Assembly (NCBI GenBank): GCA_965220775.1
Contig: OZ244845.1
Coordinates: 1,550,001 to 1,614,000, forward strand
Origin: G963664835 sp965220775
Lineage (GTDB): Bacteria; Chloroflexota; UBA6077; FW602-bin22; JBCLEL01
Length of the DNA: 64,000 bases
Direction: 5' to 3'
In this document: piece after piece, positions 53,236-62,720 of the stretch
How the letters are laid out: each line of letters starts with the position of its first letter
How positions within the stretch are numbered: the stretch's first letter is position 1
The notes under the pieces: generated by a model
What the model was told of the DNA's origin: nothing
Databases searched by the model: none
What the model saw: only the letters and a program-made list of their open reading frames with translations
Translations under genes and position numbers: made by a program

Positions 53236-54909
53236 GTGATTGAGTCAATTGACCAAGAATTGTTGATTATTCCCCTGGGAGGCGTCGGCGAAGTCGGCAA
53301 GAACTCGACTGTGGTCGAGTACGGCACAGATTTATTGCTGGTCGATGCCGGCGTTCAATTCCCCTCCAAAGAGATGCTGGGTATAGACCTTGTCATCCCC
53401 GACTTCAGCTACGTTGTGGACAACGCCGATTTTCTGCGTGGCATCGTTTTGACCCACGGGCACGAGGATCACCTCGGCGCGGTTCCCTTCCTCGTTCGTC
53501 AGCTAGGTGTTCCCGTCAAGGTCTTTGCTATGCCCTTGGCTCTGGGACTGGTAGCCAATAAGCTGAAGGAGCACCGCGTAGAGCATCTGGTCGATTTAAT
53601 CAAGTTGGAACCCGGCGAACGGGTTTCCGCTGGACAGTTGGAGATTGAAATAACTCAAGTCGCCCACAGTATCCCGGATAGCGGCAGCGTACTCGTTCGG
53701 TCACCCGCCGGCTCCGCCTTCTTCACCGGAGATTTCAAGTTCGATCTTGACATCGAACGAGGCCAGAAGCCTGACCTAGCTCGCCTCGAGGAGATTGCCG
53801 AGGAAGGCGTGACAGTATTGCTCTCTGATTGCGTGCGCGTCGACCGACCGGGTTTCACGCCGCCCGAGCGAATCGTCGCCGAGAATCTGGACAGGATGAT
53901 TGGCGAGGCGGAAGGCCGGGTGATTGTGACCACTTTTGCCTCCAACATCAGCCGGCTGGATCAGACGGTCCGCAGTGCGATGAAACATGGCCGTACAGTT
54001 GCAGTCGCCGGGCGCAGCATGGAGCAAAACTTGAGAGTGGCCCGCGATCTTGGTCATCTGAGTTTCGATTGGGAGAGACTCGTCAGCTTAGATCAAGCGA
54101 ATCGACTTCCGCCGAACAAGGTCGTGCTCCTCATAACCGGCAGCCAGGGAGAGCCATCGGCTGTCATGTCCCGGATTGCCGTTGGAGACCACCGCCAAAT
54201 CGAAATCCAACCGGCCGATCTTGTCATATTTTCCGCCACCGCCGTGCCGGGCAACGAGAACACAGTCGCTAGGACAATAGACAATCTTATGCGTCGCGGA
54301 GCCAACGTGTTGTATCCTCCTGTCACTCAGGGAATACATGTTTCCGGCCACGCCTGCAGCGACGAACTCAGGCTCATGATAGACACGCTCCGTCCCACGT
54401 TCTGCGTGCCGGTCCACGGCGAGTACCGCCAGATGGTCCTGTATAGCAATCTCGCCGTTGATTCTGGCGTCCCGGCCGAAAACGTCGTCCTCTCTGACAT
54501 CGGCGACGTGATCGCGTTCCGGGATGGCGGATGGGATAAGTCGACTCGGGTTGACGCCGGCTCCGTGTTCATCGACGGCCGGACCATTGGCAACGTTACC
54601 GGGGACATCCTGCGCGATCGCAGGCACCTTGCCGAGGATGGACTTCTCATAGCCGCCGTAGCCATCGATCGGGAAACCGGCGAGTTGTTGGGCGGTCCTG
54701 ACATAGTTTCGCGTGGATTCATGTATCCCAGCGACGGACCGATTCTGACGGCCGCCTCCGAGAGCCTTCGCGTCTCGCTTGATCGAGACTCCGGCGGACA
54801 AGGAGGGCGCGGGTATTTCGACAGGAGAATCAGAGACCTGCTCAGGCGCTTGATCTATAACGAAACCCGCCGCCGTCCCCTGATCGTTCCGGTGGTGACC
54901 GAAGTCTAA
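53236..54909 (+). CDS. rnj: Ribonuclease J
   Basis: This 557-residue metallo-beta-lactamase/beta-CASP nuclease shows LGGVGEVGKNSTVVEYGTDLLLVDAG, the zinc motif THGHEDHLGAVPFL, ITQVAHSIPDSGSVLVRSPAG, FTGDFKFD, the beta-CASP segment TTFASNISRLDQ, ITGSQGEPSAVMSRIA and SGHACSDELRLMI. RNase J degrades and matures mRNA and rRNA by endo- and 5'-exonuclease activity. GTG at 53236 is placed by AGGAGA 5 bases upstream. It is transcribed alone. Confidence 0.95.
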   Translation: MIESIDQELLIIPLGGVGEVGKNSTVVEYGTDLLLVDAGVQFPSKEMLGIDLVIPDFSYVVDNADFLRGIVLTHGHEDHLGAVPFLVRQLGVPVKVFAMPLALGLVANKLKEHRVEHLVDLIKLEPGERVSAGQLEIEITQVAHSIPDSGSVLVRSPAGSAFFTGDFKFDLDIERGQKPDLARLEEIAEEGVTVLLSDCVRVDRPGFTPPERIVAENLDRMIGEAEGRVIVTTFASNISRLDQTVRSAMKHGRTVAVAGRSMEQNLRVARDLGHLSFDWERLVSLDQANRLPPNKVVLLITGSQGEPSAVMSRIAVGDHRQIEIQPADLVIFSATAVPGNENTVARTIDNLMRRGANVLYPPVTQGIHVSGHACSDELRLMIDTLRPTFCVPVHGEYRQMVLYSNLAVDSGVPAENVVLSDIGDVIAFRDGGWDKSTRVDAGSVFIDGRTIGNVTGDILRDRRHLAEDGLLIAAVAIDRETGELLGGPDIVSRGFMYPSDGPILTAASESLRVSLDRDSGGQGGRGYFDRRIRDLLRRLIYNETRRRPLIVPVVTEV

Positions 54910-54974
54910 GAACGAACGAGCCTGGCAACCAAAACAGCGCTATCCTGATTGGGCTCCGGCAATTCGCCCGAGGG

Positions 54975-55436
54975 CTACGACGCTACCTCGACTATCAGCT
55001 CGATCTCGACGGACGCGCCACCCGGTAGCTCGGCCATTCCCACCGACGAACGAGCGTGCCGGCCGTCTTCTCCGAAAACATCCGTCAGCAGGTCGGAGCA
55101 GCCGTTGATCACGACCGATTGTTGCGTAAACCCCTCGGCCGAGTTGACCATGCCCAGGACCTTTACGATTCGTGCGACCCGGTTGAGATCTCCCAGATTC
55201 GCCTTGATCGTCGCCAGCAGGTTGGTGCCGACTGCCCTGGCCGCCTGATAGCCCTCCTCGGCCGTCAGGTCTCGTCCTACCTTGCCCACAAAAGTGCCGG
55301 CCGGAGGAACATGTCCGGATAAAAAGAGTAGACTCCCGGCCCTTACTGCCGGCACATAGTTCGCGCCGGTCACTGGGGTCGTTGGCGTGCCGATATCTAT
55401 GCCCAAATCCTTGATTCGCTCTTCTGGTGTCGTCAT
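54975..55436 (-). CDS. RidA/YjgF-family protein
   Basis: This 153-residue protein belongs to the RidA superfamily (NYVPAVRAGSLLFLSGHVPPAG, YQAARAVGTNLLATIKANLGDLNRV, VVINGCSDLLTDVFGEDGRHARSSVGMAELPGGASVEIELIVEV). The RidA Arg in HARSSVG is present. Members deaminate reactive enamines or imines. ATG at 55436 follows AGGAG. An in-frame start at 55484 would run into the sulfatase-like gene end. Confidence 0.88.
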   Translation of the reverse strand: MTTPEERIKDLGIDIGTPTTPVTGANYVPAVRAGSLLFLSGHVPPAGTFVGKVGRDLTAEEGYQAARAVGTNLLATIKANLGDLNRVARIVKVLGMVNSAEGFTQQSVVINGCSDLLTDVFGEDGRHARSSVGMAELPGGASVEIELIVEVAS

Positions 55437-55461
55437 TTTCTGATCTCCTGTTGCATTTGCG

Positions 55462-56835
55462 CTATTCAACACTACCCGAAGCAAGCTCGTATTTGCCTTG
55501 AATCCCCTTGATCGCCGGCGACCTCTGCCGGCGGAAGAAGTATTGGCCGAACTGTCCGCCCATCCTCTTCGCTACGTCCGCACGCTCATCTACCAGGTTA
55601 TTCTGCTCGGTCGGGTCGCTCGGTAAATGATATAGCTCATCCGGCTCGTCGTCGGGTCGTAGGATCAAACTCCATTCCCGGTCGCGAACGCAACGGTCGG
55701 CCCCTTCATGGTACCCAGTAATGATTGAATCCCGGTGATCGTCCGCGTCGCCCATAACCGCCGGCCGAAAGCTGGAACCGTGGAAGGCCGACTCGTTATT
55801 GCCCAATCCTATCAAGTCCAGAATCGTCGGTAGGACATCTTGAAACTGAACCAACGCGCCAGTACGGTGACCCTTGTTCTTGTCACCTGGAAGATGTACT
55901 AAGAACGGTACTTTCAGAAGCTCGCTGTACATTCGGTCGACTCCCTTCAGAAACTTTCCGTGGTCGGCCAGGGGATGGCCGTGGTCGCCAAGAAGGAGAA
56001 TGAGCGAATCTTCCATGTAGCCCAGGTCGTCGAGAGCTTCGAAGAGCCGGCCAAGACAGTAGTCCACGAACGCGGTTTCACCGGCGTATAGTCCCCTGAT
56101 ATGTTCGATTTGCTCCGGCGTGGCCCAGGTTTCGGCCTGCCCGCCCATCGGCATCATTAGTCGGGGGCCGCGATAGTTGGGGTCGGTGTAGGTATCGAAG
56201 CGGGGAGGTGGGTCCCAGGGCTCGTGAGGATCGAATGAGTCGATCCACAGGAAGATCTTGTCGTGGACTCGGTTCTTCCTCAGCCAACCGATTGCCTCGT
56301 CGACAACCTGGGCCGGGAACCAGTCTTCCTCATCCTGGAACTCATCGGTATTGGCCAGCATCTGGGATACGATTCTTCGCCAATGCGCGTTGTAATGCTC
56401 GTTCACGTAATCGTCGACGTTCCGGCGCGTTGGCGCCGATTCGTACGGGTCGTACTCTTGGCCCCTGATCCATCGGTAGGCATGGAAGCTCCGATGATAG
56501 TTTTGGCCCGGGGCGCGATAGTGATACGTGTCGGATATGAGGCCGCAGGTGTAACCCTCCCGGCTCAAGATATCCGCGATCGAGATGTCTGAAGGCAGCA
56601 GCGGTTGCCAAAAACGAAATGGCAGCGTTCGCTGCCCCGTCATAAGTTGGCACCGAATGGGCACCGTCGGCAGGGCTTCCGGATAGGCGTTGTCGAAGAC
56701 TATACTCCGGGCAGCCAGCGAGTCGAGGTTCGGAGTGGCACAGGGCGCGATAGCTTCGAACGCCGGCCGTCCCTGTTGATACACGCCGACATGGTCTTGT
56801 CTCAGTGTGTCTATCACAATTACTATGACATTCAT
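55462..56835 (-). CDS. Sulfatase/alkaline phosphatase-fold hydrolase with Thr at the nucleophile position
   Basis: This 457-residue protein has the sulfatase fold: VIDTLRQDHVGVY (metal Asp), SLAARSIVFDNAY, then ALPTVPIRCQLMTGQRT, WIDSFDPHEPWDPP, LILLLGDHGHPLADHGKFLKG and a C-terminal region. In sulfatases the motif is C/S-x-P-x-R, with the first residue converted to formylglycine. Here it is T57-V-P-I-R61, so formylglycine cannot form. Related phosphodiesterases use Thr as a direct nucleophile. It may thus be a phosphodiesterase or phosphonate monoester hydrolase-like enzyme (inference). Confidence 0.85.
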   Translation of the reverse strand: MNVIVIVIDTLRQDHVGVYQQGRPAFEAIAPCATPNLDSLAARSIVFDNAYPEALPTVPIRCQLMTGQRTLPFRFWQPLLPSDISIADILSREGYTCGLISDTYHYRAPGQNYHRSFHAYRWIRGQEYDPYESAPTRRNVDDYVNEHYNAHWRRIVSQMLANTDEFQDEEDWFPAQVVDEAIGWLRKNRVHDKIFLWIDSFDPHEPWDPPPRFDTYTDPNYRGPRLMMPMGGQAETWATPEQIEHIRGLYAGETAFVDYCLGRLFEALDDLGYMEDSLILLLGDHGHPLADHGKFLKGVDRMYSELLKVPFLVHLPGDKNKGHRTGALVQFQDVLPTILDLIGLGNNESAFHGSSFRPAVMGDADDHRDSIITGYHEGADRCVRDREWSLILRPDDEPDELYHLPSDPTEQNNLVDERADVAKRMGGQFGQYFFRRQRSPAIKGIQGKYELASGSVE

Positions 56836-57449
56836 CTATTCTTGCTCCAGTCCATTATTCGCGCCCGACCCGCTGGTAAGAATAATCGATCTCCTTCTGG
56901 GAGATGGTTAGAGTCTGCCCCGTACCCCGATGCGGGGTGAGGGTATATTCCCCGTCAAGACCTACCATCAGCAGGTGCTCGACAAATACTATCACCATTC
57001 CGCGGGATACTTGCCACCACCCGAATCGTCATTCCGGCGAAGGCCGGAATCCAGAAGGGGAGGAGTGGGGCAAGACCGCCATACAATCGGCAAAAACCGG
57101 CACACCACCATTTTGATCCTTTTATGCGACCCTCGTAGTGGCACGGTGATTCCCGCGGAGGCAGGAAGCCAGGAATAACCTCCACCCGGCAACGGCGGAA
57201 ACCGGAAGCCGCGAAATGCAAATCCGGCGTCTCACAAATGCAAACGCAACTTTAGGGGCGATTCGCGAATCGCCCTGGGGTGGGGGCGCGGCAGATCCGC
57301 GCCGGCCCGGCAGCCCCAACCACGCCCGAACCCGTCCACGTCTGACCCACCCCGTAGCCAATTGACACCGTAGCGGCTATAGATGTACCGTTGCCACCTA
57401 GCCGGCCCAACAACGGGCCCCAAAATACTCAACCGAAAATGAGGTCGCC
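56836..57449. repeat. Intergenic with several REP-like palindromes
   Basis: No gene was seen over 614 bases. It carries CGTCATTCCGGCGAAGGCCGG (57027-57060), a GTGATTCCCGCGGAGGCAGGAAG variant (about 57148) and GGGGCGATTCGCGAATCGCCC (57254-57274), a near-perfect palindrome. The last block resembles units after leuA. Confidence 0.65.
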
Positions 57450-58427
57450 GTGGCTATTCAGACCAGTGAATCGCGAATTGATGGCTTCAGAACGGTCACC
57501 ATCGAGGGAGAGTCGATACTACTCACCGTGATTCCCGAGATCGGTGGAAAGATAATCTCGTTCCAGAACACCCTCGCCGGTCGCCAATACATCTGGCGCG
57601 ATCCGGCCGTCACTTTCAAGATGCCAAAATACGACGGATGGTTCGGTGACTACAACATCAACGGATGGGACGAGGTTTTCCCCAGCATAACGCCAGTCGA
57701 CTACCCAGAGTACCCCTGGAAGGGCGTGCCTATACCGGACCACGGCGAGCTATGGTGCTTGCCTTGGCGCGACGAGGCGATCTCGAACGGCATCAAGTTG
57801 ACAGTCGCCGGCGTCCGCTTTCCCTACGTCTTTAGCCGCGAGTTGGTCTTGAACAAGCCCGGCACATTGACCATCAACTACCGCTTGGAGAACCTGTCCC
57901 CGTTTCCGATGAAGTACCTGTGGTCCACGCATCCCTTCTTCGTCGCGACGCCCACCACGCGCATTCTAATGCCGCAGGGCGTCAGGATTCGTGTCGAGAT
58001 GTCAAAGGGTAACCGGCTAGGTGTCTTGTTGGATGAACAGCCTTGGCCTATCACCGTCGATAACGAAGGTCGGGAGTTCGATGAGAGTCTCATGGGAGCG
58101 GCCGATCTGGGCTACATAGATAAGCTCTTCAGCACAAGGGTTCCGGAGGGCTGGGGCACACTATACGACACGGAGACCGAGGACTTCCTCACGTTCGAAT
58201 TCTCGCCGGAAGATGCGCCTTTCCTTGGCTTGGTGGCCAACCGGGGCGGCCATCCGTTTGAAGGAGAGCCGTACTATCAGGTGCTGCTTGAGCCGTGCAA
58301 CGGGTGCCCAGACCGGCTCGACATCGCGATCATGCGCGAGGAATACGCTACTTTGCCCGGCGATGGAGTGGTTGAGTGGACCATCGACGCGATAGTTGGC
58401 CGAGGCCGGCCTCCGCACGGTCTTTAG
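57450..58427 (+). CDS. Aldose 1-epimerase-like (galactose mutarotase fold) protein
   Basis: This 325-residue protein has the mutarotase-like beta-sandwich layout: VIPEIGGKIISFQNTLAGRQYIWRDP, GWDEVFPSITPVDYPEYPWKGVPIPDHGELWCLPW (with the acid/base region His) and LSPFPMKYLWSTHPFFVATP. It could interconvert sugar anomers or bind sugar without catalysis. GTG at 57450 has GAGG 5 bases upstream. Its role in a pathway is unknown because neighbours are unrelated. Confidence 0.8.
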   Translation: MAIQTSESRIDGFRTVTIEGESILLTVIPEIGGKIISFQNTLAGRQYIWRDPAVTFKMPKYDGWFGDYNINGWDEVFPSITPVDYPEYPWKGVPIPDHGELWCLPWRDEAISNGIKLTVAGVRFPYVFSRELVLNKPGTLTINYRLENLSPFPMKYLWSTHPFFVATPTTRILMPQGVRIRVEMSKGNRLGVLLDEQPWPITVDNEGREFDESLMGAADLGYIDKLFSTRVPEGWGTLYDTETEDFLTFEFSPEDAPFLGLVANRGGHPFEGEPYYQVLLEPCNGCPDRLDIAIMREEYATLPGDGVVEWTIDAIVGRGRPPHGL

Positions 58428-59008
58428 GTAACTGCTCAGACCTGGGGGCGCCGATCTAATGAGTGGCAATGGTACGAGTGTAGATCCCACCCTCGTCATC
58501 GGTACGAAGAGGTGCCCTCCAATCAACCTCGATGCCGGTTCTCCACCGGCGAAACCTGCCGAATTATAGACCGATGGTCGATGGCGGAATGAGAAAATGT
58601 AGTGCGGTCGAAGACTTCGCGAGGCGAGGGGCTTGTCCCCCGCTGGGGCGGAGGAGGGGCGTGGCAGAATCCGCGGTGCCAATTCGCCGTACCAAGCCAC
58701 AACTCCAGCTTTTCATACCTTGGTGTGCCGGTGCCAGCCGGCATGAGCGATTGCTATGAAGACAGACTGCCGCGACTGAATCCGTCATTCTTCTGAAAAT
58801 AGACTCCCGCGACTGATTTCGTCATTCCAGCGGAAGCTGGAATCCAGAAGGGGCGGGGAGGGGTAAGGCCACCAGACGATGGAAAAACCGCCCGGCGTGC
58901 CACTATTTTCATTCTCGTATGCGACCTTCGCAAGGCCACGGTGACTCCAGGGAAGGTGCGGCCGGCGCATATGCCCCGCTCGCAAGCTCCCTTCTGCCTA
59001 GTGCGAAT
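58428..59008. repeat. Intergenic repeat mosaic
   Basis: No gene seen. It holds a GGGGCTTGTCCCC unit (58626-58652), a 52-bp dispersed repeat (58709-58760) that recurs at 61652-61703 (TTCATACCTTGGTGTRCCGG..GAGCGA..CTATGAA), and CGTCATTCCAGCGGAAGCTGG (58820-58852). Confidence 0.7.
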
Positions 59009-59506
59009 CTAGTTGCCGGCATCTCCGGCATCGCTGTCTATCGCGTCCAACACTTTCTCGACGTGACCCGGGACCCTTACGTTCGGAAAGGCCGCCTTGA
59101 CGATACCGTCCTCTCCTATAACGAAGGTGCTCCTGACGATGCCCATGTACTTTCGCCCGTACATGCTCTTTTCCCGGTATGCTCCGTAGCTGGTGCTCAT
59201 ACTCGCGTCTTCGTCGGCCAGTAACGGGAACGGCAGTTCATGCTTGCCGGCGAATCCTTCGTGCGACTTGAGGCTATCTGTGCTAACGCCTATGACCGCG
59301 ATGCCGCGCTTGGCGAACTCCGGCGTCAAGTCGCGGAAGCTGCAAGCCTCTTTCGTGCACCCAGACGTATTATCCTTGGGATAAAAGTAAACAACTAGCG
59401 ATTGCTTACCGACAAAGTCGGACAATGATATGGTGCGGTCGCCCGTGGCCGGCCGTGAAAAGTCCGGCGCCGCAGAGCCGACGGTGGGATATTGTGGTCC
59501 GTTCAT
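59009..59506 (-). CDS. bcp: Peroxiredoxin (BCP-type)
   Basis: This 165-residue thiol peroxidase has NTSGCTKEACSFRDL, the BCP pair with peroxidatic Cys and a second Cys five residues later, then GVSTDSLKSHEGFAGKHELPFPLLADE and GRKYMGIVRSTFVIGEDG. It reduces peroxides using thioredoxin. ATG at 59506 is preceded by GGAGGG at 4 bases; an ATG at 59518 is too near the G-run to be better. It is divergent from the MOSC gene. Confidence 0.9.
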   Translation of the reverse strand: MNGPQYPTVGSAAPDFSRPATGDRTISLSDFVGKQSLVVYFYPKDNTSGCTKEACSFRDLTPEFAKRGIAVIGVSTDSLKSHEGFAGKHELPFPLLADEDASMSTSYGAYREKSMYGRKYMGIVRSTFVIGEDGIVKAAFPNVRVPGHVEKVLDAIDSDAGDAGN

Positions 59507-59618
59507 AGTTCCCTCCATTCCTGATGTGGCTCGTTCCCGGAATCGAGACTACAATTGAGTTGTAACCTCGTTCCGGGGATAGACTTGAATCTAATAGATT
59601 ATATGAGGAGGCGTGCTG

Positions 59619-60083
59619 TTGAGCGAAGCGACACCCCGAATCATCGCGCTCCACTACTCACCCAGGCGCCGTATGCCAATGAAGTCAGTGCCATCCATCC
59701 TCGCTCTGCGAGATCACGGGCTTGACCACGACGCTCACGCCCGGCCCGGCGGTCGGCGGCAAGTCCTCTTTATGGACGTCGAAACCCTCCGAATACTCGA
59801 AGTTCCAGTCGGTTCCCTGAAGGAAAACATCACCACCGAAATGCTGACACTAAGCGATCTGAAACCTGGAGATTCTATTATTGCTGGTGAAGCCAGGTTC
59901 GAAATTACTATGGAATGTGAGCCCTGCAGCCACTTGGAGGAAGTCCGGCCTGGATTGAGAAACCAAGTCGCCGGCCGCCGGGGCCTTCTGGCCAGGGTGA
60001 TTCGAGGCGGCGAGTTGCGTGTGGGTCAGCCGCTCACGGTCCAGAGGATCGACCGGGAAGTTCTGGTGCACGCTACCGGTTGA
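59619..60083 (+). CDS. MOSC-domain protein
   Basis: This 154-residue protein has the MOSC pattern: HDAHARPGGRRQVLFMDVETLRI, then GSLKENITTEMLTLSDLKPGDSI and ECEPCSHLEEVRPGLRNQVAGRRGLLARVIRGGELRVGQPL, with the conserved Cys in ECEPC. MOSC proteins handle molybdenum cofactor sulfur. TTG at 59619 stands 7 bases after GAGGAGG; the GTG two codons earlier is too close. It is monocistronic and its substrate is unknown. Confidence 0.88.
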   Translation: MSEATPRIIALHYSPRRRMPMKSVPSILALRDHGLDHDAHARPGGRRQVLFMDVETLRILEVPVGSLKENITTEMLTLSDLKPGDSIIAGEARFEITMECEPCSHLEEVRPGLRNQVAGRRGLLARVIRGGELRVGQPLTVQRIDREVLVHATG

Positions 60084-60237
60084 TCCTGTACAACCGAGTT
60101 AAACATAGGCGTTCGATGTTGGGCGTAGATCTGCTTCCCCACAACCACTGCCCGGAGTTCGGGTATCGCCGCCACACTATTCGGCGCTAGAATTGGCATA
60201 ACTGATCCGCCCACGCTGATCTCCGTTTTGGAGGGCA

Positions 60238-61515
60238 ATCACGCAGCTATCCAAGATTCGTCAAGGTACCGCCGAGCGGTACCTGGTTGCGCTGCGATAT
60301 CCCGACTTCAAGTTGATGTGGACCGCCGGCCTCGCCGGCTCCGCCGCGTCCTGGGCGTTGATAGTGGCGAGGGGATGGCTGGCCTTCGAGATCACCTCCG
60401 GCTCCTCCAGAGTCGTGGGACTTACGACCTTCGCCGCCATGGCGCCCCTCTTCCTCGTGCCGCCGTTCATCGGCGTTCTAGCCGATAAGGTAGATCGCCG
60501 AAATCTCGTCGCTTGGACGCTCGCGATCGACATCCTGCAAAGCGTGGTGTTGTCGCTGCTTGCCATCACCGGCTCTATCCAGGTTTGGCACCTTGTGACG
60601 CTTGCCGCGGTGAACGGCGTCGCCCGAGCTGCCCAGATGCCTTCGGTCGGGGCACTTGTGCCCAACCTGGTCCCCAAGGAAAGGTTGTTGAACGCGCTTT
60701 CGCTCAACGCCGCGACCCTCCACGGATCGCGCCTCATAGGACCCGTGTTAATTGCGCCGCTGTTGGTGACGGTGGGTGTCGGGGGAGCATTCGTACTGTG
60801 CGCAATCTCCTACTCGTTCGGCCTGGTCCAAGTCCTTCGGGTACGCACTCGGTCCACCGGGGGGGTCACCGCCGAACAGCACATGTGGCCCGCATTTGTC
60901 GACGGCATGGTCTACGTGTACAGGCATAGACTGATCAGATCGATCATCATTCTGACCGCGTTTCACTGCGCGCTCACTATGGCTTACGAATCCGTGTTAC
61001 CGACTCTGGCGGACCAGCGATTGCAAGCAGGAGCCAGTGGGTTCAATACCCTGATGATAGGGGTGGGCGCCGGCTCCTTGGTCGGCAGCGTCTGGATCGC
61101 GGGCGTTAGGGGTAGCTTGAACCAAGGGCGAATTCTACTCGCCGTCGGAGTCTTGAGCGGGCTCTCGTTGGCCGGCCTCGGCTTGGCAACCAACATGACG
61201 TTCGCCCTGGTGTCGGCGGCGCTAGCCGGCGGCTCTCAGGGCGCATACATGACTCAGGTAGCAGCTATAACCCAGTCGCTCGCCGATGACAAGTACCGTG
61301 GACGCGTTGCGAGCATCTTCACGTTCCACTTAGGCGGTTCCATGGCGCTTGTCAATCTGGTCAATGGCGAGTTGGCTGAGTCCATCGACGTTTCTTTGAT
61401 CTTGGCCGCGACCGGTTCCGTCTTCGTCATCATGATGATCGCCAGCTTTGGGAACGCCGTTTTCCGGCGCATCTATACGGACGGCGTGCCGGCGCCCCTC
61501 GCGGTAGCTCACTGA
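60238..61515 (+). CDS. MFS transporter, possible ATC start
   Basis: This protein of about 425 residues belongs to the major facilitator superfamily of the DHA/enterobactin-exporter type: ALRYPDFKLMWTAGLAGSAASWALIVARGW, GVLADKVDRRNLVAW (the MFS loop with D-x2-R-R) and twelve hydrophobic stretches. The only ATG/GTG/TTG in frame (60313 on) lies inside the first conserved segment. Upstream, GGAGGG (60230-60235) is followed by ATC at 60238, which would open ITQLSKIRQGTAERYLVALRYPDF. I infer a rare ATC start, or a start that I cannot see. Confidence 0.8.
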   Translation: MTQLSKIRQGTAERYLVALRYPDFKLMWTAGLAGSAASWALIVARGWLAFEITSGSSRVVGLTTFAAMAPLFLVPPFIGVLADKVDRRNLVAWTLAIDILQSVVLSLLAITGSIQVWHLVTLAAVNGVARAAQMPSVGALVPNLVPKERLLNALSLNAATLHGSRLIGPVLIAPLLVTVGVGGAFVLCAISYSFGLVQVLRVRTRSTGGVTAEQHMWPAFVDGMVYVYRHRLIRSIIILTAFHCALTMAYESVLPTLADQRLQAGASGFNTLMIGVGAGSLVGSVWIAGVRGSLNQGRILLAVGVLSGLSLAGLGLATNMTFALVSAALAGGSQGAYMTQVAAITQSLADDKYRGRVASIFTFHLGGSMALVNLVNGELAESIDVSLILAATGSVFVIMMIASFGNAVFRRIYTDGVPAPLAVAH

Positions 61516-61761
61516 CCCGGTCCTTTAAGGACGCCATCGCTCGTTCCGGCGATCAGAGGCGTGCCCCGCATCCCGATGCGGGGCCGGAATCAAGGGCAGG
61601 CAGCGGTGGGCAACAATGAAACTCGAACTCTTCCACCAACCAACGCACCGAGTCTTCATACCTTGGTGTACCGGCGGCAGCCGGGACGAGCGAATACTAT
61701 GAAAGGGAGTTATATTCAATCTTACGCGGTGCCCGTCGAAGGCCGGACGGGTGAAGAGATG
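61516..61761. repeat. Intergenic with dispersed 52-bp repeat
   Basis: Holds the second copy of the 52-bp repeat (61652-61703), and a CCCCGCATCCCGATGCGGGG hairpin (about 61563-61582) related to the REP families. No gene. Confidence 0.65.
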
Positions 61762-62058
61762 TCAAGGGGTGGAGCGCAAAGGAAACCCGCCGAATTCAAG
61801 GTCTTTGTGTCGCATGATCGACTCGATAAAGACATCGCCATGGTCATTGACGCGATAGACAATACGCCAACTACCGTCTAGTAAGACTCGCGACCCCGGA
61901 TAGTTGAAATCGTCTAGGCTGAACTTGAAATGCCTGTCAATGGCAGGGTCCAATAGAATGGACGCACAGGTGCGCCATGCGTCCATCAGATCAATACAAG
62001 ATTCCAGGAATGACGCGGCTTGGCGTGAAAACCAGAGTTTACGACCGGTGGGTGGCAT
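61762..62058 (-). CDS. RelE/ParE-like toxin of a Panacea-type toxin-antitoxin pair
   Basis: This 98-residue protein has FKFSLDDFNYPGSRVLLDGSWRIVYRVNDHGDVFIESIMRHKDLEF, where the GSWRIVYRV strand and a late His resemble RelE-superfamily toxins. It begins 20 bases inside the end of the Panacea-domain gene, an antitoxin-first arrangement. Panacea antitoxins are known to pair with many unrelated toxins, so the toxin class is given with modest confidence. Confidence 0.65.
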   Translation of the reverse strand: MPPTGRKLWFSRQAASFLESCIDLMDAWRTCASILLDPAIDRHFKFSLDDFNYPGSRVLLDGSWRIVYRVNDHGDVFIESIMRHKDLEFGGFPLRSTP

Positions 62059-62644
62059 TGGGTAGAAGCTTGCCGGCTAGTTCGCTGGCAGGAACGAATT
62101 CGCCGCGATCGATTTGTTCCATTCCCTCAGAAATGTGTTCTCGAATCGCGGGATCATCCGCCATTTCCTTTAAGGTATTGCGTACCTCTTCTCTCCATTC
62201 TTCCACATGATAGTCTTGTATATCTTGGATCGGAATGACCGGGCGACGGTTGCCTGATGCCCTGGCTCGCCGCCATGGTGTGCCTTGGCCGTGAGTCAAC
62301 TCGGATAATTCTTCGGCACTCTGACCCCCATATATCGCGAACACGCGCTCAATCAGGTCTCTCTCTCTAAGGCCAAGGGGATCGGACTTGGCATTCGCAA
62401 TCTCCTGCGAAACAGGAGCGTCCTTGTATTGCTTCAATGCGTCATACAAATCAGAAACAACCGGACCGAGTTGCCATGCCTCAAAGTCTTGATGGATCAG
62501 CCGCTCTCTATGAATGCTCAACATGCGAGCCTGAGCAAAATACACTAATTTCTGTAAGTGCATGGGTGTAAGAGTCTTACCGTGCTTACGCGCATACTGA
62601 ATAAATGCATTCGCAATGGAGCGAGCATCGTACACTGTTCCCAT
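62039..62644 (-). CDS. Panacea-domain (DUF4065) antitoxin
   Basis: This 201-residue protein has the Panacea/SocA pattern: ANAFIQYARKHGKTLTPMHLQKLVYFAQARMLSIHRERLIHQDFEAWQLGPVVSDLYDALKQY, then a helical C-terminal extension (about 90-201). Panacea domains neutralise toxins and sit beside very different toxin types. GGAGG lies 6 bases before the ATG. It overlaps the small toxin-like gene by 20 bases, and a broken small gene lies upstream on the same strand. Confidence 0.85.
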   Translation of the reverse strand: MGTVYDARSIANAFIQYARKHGKTLTPMHLQKLVYFAQARMLSIHRERLIHQDFEAWQLGPVVSDLYDALKQYKDAPVSQEIANAKSDPLGLRERDLIERVFAIYGGQSAEELSELTHGQGTPWRRARASGNRRPVIPIQDIQDYHVEEWREEVRNTLKEMADDPAIREHISEGMEQIDRGEFVPASELAGKLLPNATHRS

Positions 62645-62720
62645 GATGTTCCTCCGCGTAAATTCCTCCTAGTCCGTGTGTAGGACAAATGTTAGCATGT
62701 TGTTTCAAACGACCCAAGTA

